A stretch of DNA of 64,000 nucleotides from Vulcanimicrobiota bacterium (GTDB lineage Bacteria; Vulcanimicrobiota; Vulcanimicrobiia; Vulcanimicrobiales; Vulcanimicrobiaceae), in contig JAAXCW010000007.1 in assembly GCA_013036095.1 (NCBI GenBank), positions 99,350 to 163,349 on the forward strand, written 5' to 3'. The notes beneath the pieces were generated by a model. That model was not told the origin of the DNA, did not search any database, and saw nothing but the letters and a program-made list of their open reading frames with translations. Each line of letters opens with the position of its first letter. Within the stretch, counting starts at the first letter, position 1. Both the position numbers and the translations under genes were made by a program. Positions 29,317 through 35,680 of the stretch are shown here, piece after piece.

Positions 29317-29975
29317 ATGTTCGTAAAGCCGCCGCCTCGCTGATGCTGCTCGCCGCGTCGAGCGGTGCTCTGGGAAGTGCCGCGCCAAAAAAGCTTTCGC
29401 CGCCTACGAAGAGCTCTGCGACGGTCGGCGCCTGGACGCTCACCACAACCGAAGTTGAAGCGAACTTGAGGACGGGCGCGTTCAAAGCCCCTAAGCACGT
29501 CACGATGACGCGCGCGGACGGCTCGGTCGTTCAAGCGGATCGCGCGACCGGCAATTACCGGAAAAAACAGGCAGTGCTTTCAGGAAACGTCAGTGTGCAC
29601 GACGCGAGCGGAACGTTCGGCCTAAAAAGCGCGTCCGCCGTCAGGCGCGATCCCGCTACGCTGACGGCGGATACGGTCGTCGTGAACGACATCACGCACT
29701 TATACGATGCCAACGGCAGCGTCCATTACGTGCAAGGCCAGACGACGGTCGACGCTCAGAAAGCACATCTCAACGACATCACGCACCGGCTCGACCTTTC
29801 CGGAAAAGTGCACGTCGTGCAAGGTGAACGCACGCTCGATGCGGATACGGCGACCTACAACACGATGACAGGCGATGGCGAAGCCGACGGCAACGCGACG
29901 ATGATTTTTCCCGGCATCACGCCCTCAATTGCGACGCCGAAACCGATCATTCTCCACGGCCCAAAAATCCCGTAA
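29313..29975 (+). CDS. OstA/LptA-like periplasmic protein (second of two)
   Basis: A 220-residue secreted protein starting at ATG 29313, with an N-terminal signal peptide (about 1-23). It repeats the same pattern as its neighbour: ADGSVVQADRATGNYRKKQA, VLSGNVSVHDASG, then three further strands each ending in HYVQG, HVVQG or DADTATYN. The gene pair is a clear tandem duplication with divergence, the second copy having roughly one extra repeat unit. Start overlaps the first copy's stop. Role in outer-membrane lipid transport is inferred from the fold. Confidence 0.75.
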   Translation: MNVRKAAASLMLLAASSGALGSAAPKKLSPPTKSSATVGAWTLTTTEVEANLRTGAFKAPKHVTMTRADGSVVQADRATGNYRKKQAVLSGNVSVHDASGTFGLKSASAVRRDPATLTADTVVVNDITHLYDANGSVHYVQGQTTVDAQKAHLNDITHRLDLSGKVHVVQGERTLDADTATYNTMTGDGEADGNATMIFPGITPSIATPKPIILHGPKIP

Positions 29976-29977
29976 CC

Positions 29978-31312
29978 GTGGATCCGAGTTTGTTCGGCTC
30001 CGCGGCCGGCCCAGCGCCGCTTGCCGCGCGGATGCGGCCGCGCTCGCTTGACGAGTTCGTTGGACAAGAGCAGATCGTCGGCGAAGGCCGCGCGCTCCGG
30101 CGCGCGATCGAAAACGACACCGTTCCGTCGCTGATTCTGTGGGGCCCGCCGGGCACCGGGAAGACGACGCTCGCCGAGATTATCGCCAATATGACGGGCG
30201 CGCATTTCAGTTCGCTCTCCGCAGTCAGCGCGGGCGTCGCGGATCTGCGCCGCGTCGTCGCCGAAGCGCAGCATCGCCGCGCGCTCGGAAAGCGCACGGT
30301 GCTCTTCGTCGACGAAATCCATCGCTTCAACAAAGCTCAACAAGACGCGGTTTTGCCTTACGTCGAAGCCGGCACGATCACGCTGATCGGCGCGACGACC
30401 GAAAATCCGTCGTTCGAAGTGATCTCGGCGCTGCTTTCTCGCTCGCGCGTTTTCGTGCTGAAGGCGCTCACCGACGAACAAGTGGGCGCGATCGTCGATC
30501 GCGCGCTGCTCGATAAAGAGAACGGGCTCGGCGCGCAGTCCGTGGTTCTCGATCCAAACGCGCGCGCCGCGCTCGTGTCGCTTTCGAACGGCGACGCGCG
30601 TGTCGCGCTGAGTACGCTTGAGTTCGCCGTCAACGCCGCGCCCGAATCCGGCGGCGCGCGCACGATCAACGCGCCGCTGATCGCCGATGCGATGCAGCGC
30701 CGCTCGATCAGCTACGACAAGGGCGGCGAGCAGCACTACGACGTCATCAGCGCTTTCATTAAAAGCATTCGCGGAAGCGATCCCGACGCAGCCGTGTATT
30801 GGCTCGCGCGCATGCTCGATGCCGGCGAAGACGCGCTCTTCATCGCGCGCCGCCTCGTCATCCTCGCGTCGGAAGACATCGGACTCGCAGACTCACGCGG
30901 ACTGCAGGTTGCGATGGCCGCGCAGCAAGCCGTACACTTCGTCGGAATGCCGGAAGGCTTCTATCCGCTCGCGCACTGCACGCTCTATCTCGCGACGGCG
31001 CCGAAGAGCAACAGCGTCGGCCGCGCATACAGTGCAGCACTCGCGGACGTCGAAGGTACGCGCAACGATCCGGTGCCGCTGCATTTGCGCAACGCGCCGA
31101 CCGGGCTCATGCGCGAATTAGGTTACGGAAAAGAGTACGAATACGCCCACGCATCCGATGAATATCAATCGCAGACTGGCGATTTGCCGCCGGCAGAACG
31201 CTTGCAGTCATATCTACCGGACAACATTGCAAGCCGCGCCTATTTCAACCCCGGAAAACAGGGCGAAGAATCCAAATTTGTCGATTGGATAAAGAAACGT
31301 CGGAAAAAATAA
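29978..31312 (+). CDS. rarA: Replication-associated recombination protein A (RarA/MgsA AAA ATPase)
   Basis: A 444-residue clamp-loader-like AAA+ ATPase acting at stalled replication forks. The order is RMRPRSLDEFVGQEQIV, Walker A WGPPGTGKTTLAE, Walker B VLFVDEIHRFNKAQQD, sensor 1 GATTENPSFEV, and the C-terminal tetramerisation region with YDKGGEQHYDVISAFIKSIRGSD. GTG at 29978 begins two bases after the OstA-like stop. The C terminus has the conserved YLPDNIASRAYFNPGKQGEE. Length is normal. Confidence 0.97.
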   Translation: MDPSLFGSAAGPAPLAARMRPRSLDEFVGQEQIVGEGRALRRAIENDTVPSLILWGPPGTGKTTLAEIIANMTGAHFSSLSAVSAGVADLRRVVAEAQHRRALGKRTVLFVDEIHRFNKAQQDAVLPYVEAGTITLIGATTENPSFEVISALLSRSRVFVLKALTDEQVGAIVDRALLDKENGLGAQSVVLDPNARAALVSLSNGDARVALSTLEFAVNAAPESGGARTINAPLIADAMQRRSISYDKGGEQHYDVISAFIKSIRGSDPDAAVYWLARMLDAGEDALFIARRLVILASEDIGLADSRGLQVAMAAQQAVHFVGMPEGFYPLAHCTLYLATAPKSNSVGRAYSAALADVEGTRNDPVPLHLRNAPTGLMRELGYGKEYEYAHASDEYQSQTGDLPPAERLQSYLPDNIASRAYFNPGKQGEESKFVDWIKKRRKK

Positions 31313-31330
31313 GCGTTACCGAGATAATTG

Positions 31331-31469
31331 CGCGGACCGGGTGCCATGTCGGCGCAGGTCGTCTGACTCACCAGCCGAGGCGCGAAGCGCCGAGTCCTGA
31401 GCATTGTCGAAGGGGGAGGCCGGATGCCGCAGCGAGCGCGTGGCCAAGCCACATGGGACCCGGTCCGCG
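31331..31469. repeat. 139-bp element with 19-bp terminal inverted repeats upstream of cysteine desulfurase
   Basis: 31331-31349 and 31451-31469 are complementary over 19 bases with one mismatch. Inside lie a GGCGC-GAA-GCGCC hairpin (about 31378-31390) and the dispersed repeat TCCTGAGC...TCGAAGGGG (31395-31415). No protein is coded. It fills nearly half of the only spacer of about 300 bases in the window (31313-31614). It could be a non-autonomous mobile repeat or a large RNA hairpin in the leader of the next operon. No flanking target duplication is evident. Confidence 0.7.
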
Positions 31470-31506
31470 CACCCAATTCGGACGTTTGACCCCGCGCGAA
31501 AAAGAA

Positions 31507-31533
31507 AGAGGGCCCGGCGTTTCCGGACCCTCT
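31507..31533 (+). terminator. Strong GC stem-loop upstream of nifS/iscS-like gene
   Basis: AGAGGGCCCGG pairs with CCGGACCCTCT (one mismatch) around a five-base loop. The downstream sequence TCTTCCCG has few consecutive Ts, so rho-independent termination is uncertain; it might end the rarA transcript or act as an attenuator for the cysteine desulfurase operon. Confidence 0.4.
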
Positions 31534-31562
31534 CTTCCCGTTGCTACTTCTCGGAGTGTGCA

Positions 31563-31613
31563 ATGGAGCTTCGCACGAATAAAGGCTACCTCCGAGTTCT
31601 GAGAATATCCTGA
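31563..31613 (+). CDS. Possible 16-codon leader ORF before the cysteine desulfurase gene
   Basis: ATG at 31563, with CGGAG a suitable distance upstream, opens a 16-codon frame (MELRTNKGYLRVLRIS) that stops one base before the desulfurase ATG (TGAAATG). It has no family resemblance. The spacing would allow translational coupling, and the upstream stem-loop would allow attenuation, but chance occurrence is quite possible. Confidence 0.25.
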   Translation: MELRTNKGYLRVLRIS

Positions 31614-31614
31614 A

Positions 31615-32829
31615 ATGCCGCGAATTTATTTGGACCACGCCGCGACCACGCCGGTGAGGCCGGAAGTGCTCGAAGCCATGCTGCCGTTTTTCGGCGCCGC
31701 CGGTTACAATCCGAGCTCCGTGCATGCCGAGGGACGGGCGGCGAGGGCCGCGCTGGACGACGCGCGCGAGCGGATAGCGCGCATCCTGGGAGCCAAGGCG
31801 AAGGAGATCGTCTTCACCGGCAGCGGCTCGGAGGCGGACAACCTCGCGATCGCCGGAGTCGCGAAGGCGGCTCGCGCGCGGGGCCGGCATTTGGTCTCGG
31901 TAGTCACCGAGCACCACGCGGTTTTGCATACGCTCGACGCGCTGCGCGACGAAGGCTGGGAAGTCACGTTGCTGCCGGTCGATTCCGAAGGGCGCGTGGA
32001 TCCCAAAGAGTTTGCAGCGGCCCTCCGCGACGACACGGTGCTCGCGTCGGTCGCGTACGCGAACAACGAGATCGGCACAATCGCGCCGCTCGCGCAGCTC
32101 GCGGCGCTAGCGCACGAGCGCGGGGCGCTCTTCCATACGGACGCGGTGCAGGCGCCGGCGTACTTGCCGCTCGACGTGCGCGAGCTCGGAGTGGATCTGC
32201 TTTCGATCGCGGCGCATAAGTTTTACGGTCCGAAGGGCGTCGGCGCACTCTTCGTGCGCGAGGGAACCGCGATTGCGGCGCAGGTGCATGGCGGCGGGCA
32301 AGAGTTCGCCAAGCGCGCCGGGACGGAAAACCTTGCCGGCATCGTGGGCATGGCGCGCGCGCTTGAACTGGCGGCGGCGGAGCGCGGCGAGGCCGCAGCC
32401 CGCATCGGGAAGCTGCGGGATCGTCTGCAGGCGCTGATCTGCGAGCGGCTTGAGGGCGTCCGGGTGAACGGCGGCGGAGCGCCGCGCCTGCCCAACAACT
32501 TGAACCTGGCGTTTTCCGGCATCGAAGGGGACCGGCTGCTGGCCCGGCTCGACCTCGACGGGCTAGCGGTTTCGGCGGGCAGCGCTTGCGCGTCCGGGGT
32601 GGTCGAGCCCAGCCACGTCGTCGCCGCCCTCGGGCTCGCGCCGGAGTGGTTGCGGGGCGTCGTCCGGCTCTCACTTGGGCGCCTCACGACCGACGAAGAG
32701 ATCGCGCGCGCCGGCGAGATCCTGGAACGGGGTGTCTCGGGGATGCGTGAGGCGTTTGGCTTTTCAAACCAAGCAGAACGGGGAATAGTTGGTTCACGCC
32801 AGGGCATTGCCGGCGGAGGACACTTTTGA
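31615..32829 (+). CDS. Cysteine desulfurase (NifS/IscS family)
   Basis: A 404-residue class V aminotransferase-fold enzyme that takes sulfur from cysteine for Fe-S clusters and thionucleosides. YLDHAATTPVRPEVL, the GSGSEADNLAI PLP phosphate loop, FHTDAVQAPAYLPLD, the PLP lysine in SIAAHKFYGPKGVGALF and the catalytic Cys in SAGSACASGVVEPSHV are present. The last 30 or so residues run past the usual end and overlap the next gene by four bases. Whether it serves ISC, SUF or tRNA thiolation cannot be said; no scaffold gene adjoins it. Confidence 0.95.
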   Translation: MPRIYLDHAATTPVRPEVLEAMLPFFGAAGYNPSSVHAEGRAARAALDDARERIARILGAKAKEIVFTGSGSEADNLAIAGVAKAARARGRHLVSVVTEHHAVLHTLDALRDEGWEVTLLPVDSEGRVDPKEFAAALRDDTVLASVAYANNEIGTIAPLAQLAALAHERGALFHTDAVQAPAYLPLDVRELGVDLLSIAAHKFYGPKGVGALFVREGTAIAAQVHGGGQEFAKRAGTENLAGIVGMARALELAAAERGEAAARIGKLRDRLQALICERLEGVRVNGGGAPRLPNNLNLAFSGIEGDRLLARLDLDGLAVSAGSACASGVVEPSHVVAALGLAPEWLRGVVRLSLGRLTTDEEIARAGEILERGVSGMREAFGFSNQAERGIVGSRQGIAGGGHF

Positions 32830-33233
32830 ATACGGGCTTTAGTTGGGCCGCCTTTCTCGATGTTGCGGGGGGGCTGGGTGCATTTCTAGCAGGCCTGGGC
32901 ATCTTTTTCGCGATGCTGAGTTTGGCGCGAACGCTGCGCCGGCTCAATCGCACGCTCGACGGTGTCGACGAGCAGATGGCCGCGCTCGGACGTCCCGTCG
33001 CCGAAACGCTGACGCATGTCGGCGGTATCGCCGACACCGCGGATCGCACGATCGCCCGTCTGTCGGGCGCCGTGTCGTCGCTGGAGCAAGTCGCCGGCTC
33101 GGTTGCGAGCGCCGCTAAAGTGACGCAGGAAGCGATTTCGCCCGCGATCGTCAACGTCGGAGCGGCGCTGGGCGGCATAAGCGCGGGACTTCGCCGCATC
33201 GTGCGCGGCAATTCCAATGGAGAACCATCATGA
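32826..33233 (+). CDS. DUF948-type membrane-anchored coiled-coil protein
   Basis: A 135-residue protein starting at TTG 32826. One transmembrane helix (about 9-32) is followed by a long amphipathic region with regular spacing (LNRTLDGVDEQMAALGRP, then TADRTIARLSGAVSSLEQV), the layout of DUF948 proteins found beside stress and envelope genes in Gram-positive bacteria. It overlaps the desulfurase gene and the next small gene by four bases. Function unknown; likely envelope-associated. Confidence 0.7.
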   Translation: MNTGFSWAAFLDVAGGLGAFLAGLGIFFAMLSLARTLRRLNRTLDGVDEQMAALGRPVAETLTHVGGIADTADRTIARLSGAVSSLEQVAGSVASAAKVTQEAISPAIVNVGAALGGISAGLRRIVRGNSNGEPS

Positions 33234-33505
33234 ACGAACAGCAAAACAACGGGAGCGCGCGGCCGCGCGGTAACGGATTCCTCGGCGGTTTCGTAGCGGG
33301 CGCGATCGCTGGAGTCATTCTCGCCTACGTCATTACGCAAGAGGATGCGCGGGATATGATCGTGGGTAAAGCTCGGGAGGCCGGCAACCGCGCCATGGAC
33401 GCCACGGGCGACCTGCGCGACCTGTACCAGCGCGGACGGGACGTTGTCGACTCAGCGCGGTCGAACATGCCTGACGACCTGACTCGTAAAGCGTCGGAAA
33501 CATAG
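33230..33505 (+). CDS. YtxH-like small membrane protein
   Basis: A 91-residue protein with a glycine-rich single transmembrane segment (about 18-35, GGFVAGAIAGVILAYVI), then an amphipathic helix of the kind found in YtxH proteins (ARDMIVGKAREAGNRAMD...DLYQRGRDVVDSA). YtxH genes often neighbour DUF948 genes and stress sigma operons, exactly as here. ATG at 33230 overlaps the DUF948-type stop; the RsbV gene starts six bases after its stop with AGGAGC in between. Confidence 0.72.
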   Translation: MNEQQNNGSARPRGNGFLGGFVAGAIAGVILAYVITQEDARDMIVGKAREAGNRAMDATGDLRDLYQRGRDVVDSARSNMPDDLTRKASET

Positions 33506-33511
33506 GAGCAC

Positions 33512-33856
33512 ATGGATATTAAAGTAGACGTTCGGGAATCCAAAGGCGACTCGTACGTCGTCGATCTCAACGGCGAGATCGACGTCTATACGTCGCCGAA
33601 GGTCAAGGATGCCATCGGCGAGTTGATCGACAAAGGGCACTACAATCTCGTGATCAACTTGGAGAAAGTGCGTTACATCGATTCAACCGGCTTGGGCGTC
33701 CTGATCGGCGGACTCAAACGTGTCCGCGAACATGGCGGCACGGTGAATCTCGTCTGCACCAATCCTCAGATCAAGAAGATCTTCGACATCACCGGCCTGG
33801 TGAAAATCTTCGGCATCTACGACGACGAGGACGCGGCTATGCAGGCGCTGGTGTGA
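33512..33856 (+). CDS. Anti-sigma factor antagonist (RsbV/SpoIIAA, STAS domain)
   Basis: A 114-residue STAS-domain protein. The phosphorylatable serine is in RYIDSTGLGVLIGGLKR (Ser about residue 55). VVDLNGEIDVYTSPKVK is the usual first strand-helix unit. When unphosphorylated it binds the RsbW-type kinase and frees the sigma factor. It is coupled to the RsbW-type gene by a four-base overlap, and SigB follows, giving the complete partner-switching module. No RsbU/RsbP phosphatase is in the window. Confidence 0.95.
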   Translation: MDIKVDVRESKGDSYVVDLNGEIDVYTSPKVKDAIGELIDKGHYNLVINLEKVRYIDSTGLGVLIGGLKRVREHGGTVNLVCTNPQIKKIFDITGLVKIFGIYDDEDAAMQALV

Positions 33857-34281
33857 ACCAGCCCGTCATGCAGCCGCAAGGAACGCTGGGCGTCGTCGAG
33901 CTGCGCATTCCAAGCAAAGCCGAATGGGTTGCCGTTGCCCGTTTGGCGGTAGCTGCGGTCGCCAACAGACTGAATTTCTCGATCGAAGATATCGAGGACG
34001 TGAAGCTGGCCGTCGCCGAGGCCTGCACGAACTGCATTCAACACGCGGAGGGCAGTGGCCAAATCCAAATCACCTGCGAAACCGGACCCGAAGGCTTGAC
34101 GGTTCGAGTTTGCGACTTCGGGAGCGGCACGCGCCCCGAAGGAATACGCTCGCGCCGGGCGGACGAACCGACCGTCGGCGGGCTGGGAGTCTTCCTGATT
34201 CGATCCCTCATGGATTCCGTCGAGTACGACGTCCAGGACCGCGGAACGAATCTCGTGATGACAAAAAAAGTCGCCCATTAG
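33853..34281 (+). CDS. Anti-sigma factor / serine kinase (RsbW/SpoIIAB family)
   Basis: A 142-residue GHKL-fold kinase that binds and inactivates the SigB-type factor and phosphorylates the RsbV protein. The N box is DVKLAVAEACTNCIQHA (Glu and Asn ligands), the G1 box is CDFGSGTRPE and the G2 box is GGLGVFLIRSLMD. GTG at 33853 overlaps the antagonist gene. The first 12 residues are extra to the core. The sigma-factor gene starts 15 bases after its stop. Confidence 0.95.
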   Translation: MNQPVMQPQGTLGVVELRIPSKAEWVAVARLAVAAVANRLNFSIEDIEDVKLAVAEACTNCIQHAEGSGQIQITCETGPEGLTVRVCDFGSGTRPEGIRSRRADEPTVGGLGVFLIRSLMDSVEYDVQDRGTNLVMTKKVAH

Positions 34282-34296
34282 CGTGCCGAGGCCGTA

Positions 34297-35085
34297 GTGC
34301 ATTCGCACACCGACGAAGAGCGTTGGGATAGGCACAAGACGCGCGAAGCTTTCGGGCGTTTTGCCGAAGCCAAGAAACATCCCGGAACGCCCGAATACGA
34401 CAAGCTGCGCAGCGAGCTCGTCGTCGCGCATCTCAACTTGGTGCGGTATTTGGCCGTGAAGTTCGCCAACCGGGGCGAGGCCCTCGATGATTTGATCCAA
34501 GTCGGAACCGTGGGCTTGCTCAAGGCGATCGATCGTTTCGACCTCGAACGCGGCGTCGAATTTACGACCTACGCCACGCCGACGATCGTCGGCGAGATCA
34601 AACGCTACTTCCGCGACAAAGGTTGGGCCGTCAAAGTTCCGCGCCGGTTACAAGAACTCAATCTCGCGGTCAACCGCGCGATCGAAAAACTCTCCGTCAA
34701 GATCGGGCGAAGCCCGACCGTCGCGGAACTCGCGCAGCATTTGAACGCGACCGAAGAAGATATTTTGGAAGCGCAAGAACTCGGACAAGCGTACAACTTG
34801 CTTTCGCTCGACACCGAGCTCTCCGGCGAAGGCGACAAGAAATCGCAGACGCTTGCCGATTACATCGGAACGACCGACGCCGGCCTCGCGCTGCTCGAGG
34901 ACAAAGCTAACCTCGAGCGCGCCTTCGAAGTGCTGACCGGCCGCGAGCGCGTCATTCTTTACCTGCGCTTTTACGAAAGCGTTTCACAAACGGAGATCGC
35001 CAAGCGTCTGAACGTCTCGCAGATGCACGTTTCGCGGCTTCAGCAAAAGGCGTTAGAGAAGCTCCGGCACGTGCTCCAGGAGTAG
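34297..35085 (+). CDS. RNA polymerase sigma factor, SigB/SigF/SigG family
   Basis: A 262-residue sigma-70 group 3 factor. Region 2 has VAHLNLVRYLAVKFANRGEALDDLIQVG and FTTYATPTIVGEIKRYFRDK; the family-specific VPRRLQELN follows; region 3 has GRSPTVAELAQHL; region 4 has LTGRERVILYLRFYES and the HTH SQTEIAKRLNVSQMHVSRLQ. GTG at 34297. With RsbV and RsbW upstream it forms a general stress (or development) regulon switch. Whether the role resembles SigB or SigF cannot be told; no other sporulation genes are seen. Confidence 0.95.
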   Translation: MHSHTDEERWDRHKTREAFGRFAEAKKHPGTPEYDKLRSELVVAHLNLVRYLAVKFANRGEALDDLIQVGTVGLLKAIDRFDLERGVEFTTYATPTIVGEIKRYFRDKGWAVKVPRRLQELNLAVNRAIEKLSVKIGRSPTVAELAQHLNATEEDILEAQELGQAYNLLSLDTELSGEGDKKSQTLADYIGTTDAGLALLEDKANLERAFEVLTGRERVILYLRFYESVSQTEIAKRLNVSQMHVSRLQQKALEKLRHVLQE

Positions 35086-35086
35086 C

Positions 35087-35584
35087 CTAGGCGTTCTCGC
35101 AGATCTCCTTACACAAGTGCAAGCAGTCGTCGCAGATCTGCGCCTGCGCGCCCGCGACCATCCGTGTGACGGCTTTTCGGGGTTTCGTGCAAAACGAGCA
35201 TCGTAACGTACTGGCAGCGTGCACTTTGTCGAAGCTTGCCGCCGCCTCAACGCAGTCGCCGCACATATACGCCGCAGCGCCGGCGACGAGTTTCGTCACG
35301 TCGTCTTTCGCCTTTTCACAGAACGAACAAACCAGCGGGCGGGGCGGCTTGCTGCGAAGTTTCCAGCGCCGCGGCGCACCCCCGGCGGCGTCGACGATTT
35401 GGTGCACGCGTTGATGACTCAATTGCAGCGCGTCGGCTATCTCGCGCATGGAGCTCCCCGCGACGTGCAGCCGCCGGATAGTGCGATGGTACTGGGATGT
35501 CGCCGCTGCCGTCTCTCGCTCCAAGGCGGTGATGCGCGCCGACGCCGATTCGGCTTCGGCCAGGAGGCGCTCGTCTAAAACCAT
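35087..35584 (-). CDS. HTH protein with tandem ClpX-type C4 zinc fingers
   Basis: A 165-residue protein with three parts: an N-terminal coiled coil (about 1-38), a sigma-region-4-like helix-turn-helix (SMREIADALQLSHQRVHQIV, about 44-63), and two zinc fingers of the ClpX N-terminal type (VCSFCEKAKDDVTKLVAG...CGDCV and RCSFCTKPRKAVTRMVAG...CDDCL). In ClpX this finger recruits substrates and adaptors. Here there is no AAA+ domain, so a DNA-binding adaptor or zinc-dependent regulator is plausible. Convergent with the SigB gene (one base apart) and divergent from alaS. The tandem finger is unusual. Confidence 0.8.
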   Translation of the reverse strand: MVLDERLLAEAESASARITALERETAAATSQYHRTIRRLHVAGSSMREIADALQLSHQRVHQIVDAAGGAPRRWKLRSKPPRPLVCSFCEKAKDDVTKLVAGAAAYMCGDCVEAAASFDKVHAASTLRCSFCTKPRKAVTRMVAGAQAQICDDCLHLCKEICENA

Positions 35585-35612
35585 GCCAGTAGTCTACTCG
35601 GGTGGGCTAATT

Positions 35613-35633
35613 TTGTCTAGCTGGACTAGACAA
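35613..35633. promoter_or_regulatory. Perfect inverted repeat between the zinc-finger gene and alaS
   Basis: TTGTCTAG (35613-35620) and CTAGACAA (35626-35633) are perfectly complementary with a five-base spacer, in the 96-base gap between divergent genes. A second palindrome AGTAGTCTACT lies at 35589-35599. This looks like an operator; autoregulation by the adjacent HTH protein is inference. Confidence 0.55.
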
Positions 35634-35664
35634 ACCGAGGCAGGCGCCGTTTTGGCGATTCCCT

Positions 35665-35670
35665 TATACT
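35665..35670 (+). promoter_or_regulatory. -10 element (TATACT) for alaS
   Basis: TATACT ends ten bases before the alaS ATG, which would place the transcript start about three or four bases upstream of the start codon. There is no Shine-Dalgarno sequence, so the mRNA would be nearly leaderless. No clear -35 is present at 17 bases. Confidence 0.45.
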
Positions 35671-35680
35671 GTAGTGATTC

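Noticed and set aside
31331..31535. T-box leader before the cysteine desulfurase
   Set aside because: There is no AGGGTGGNACCGCG motif and no specifier-type stem; the element is better described as an inverted repeat.
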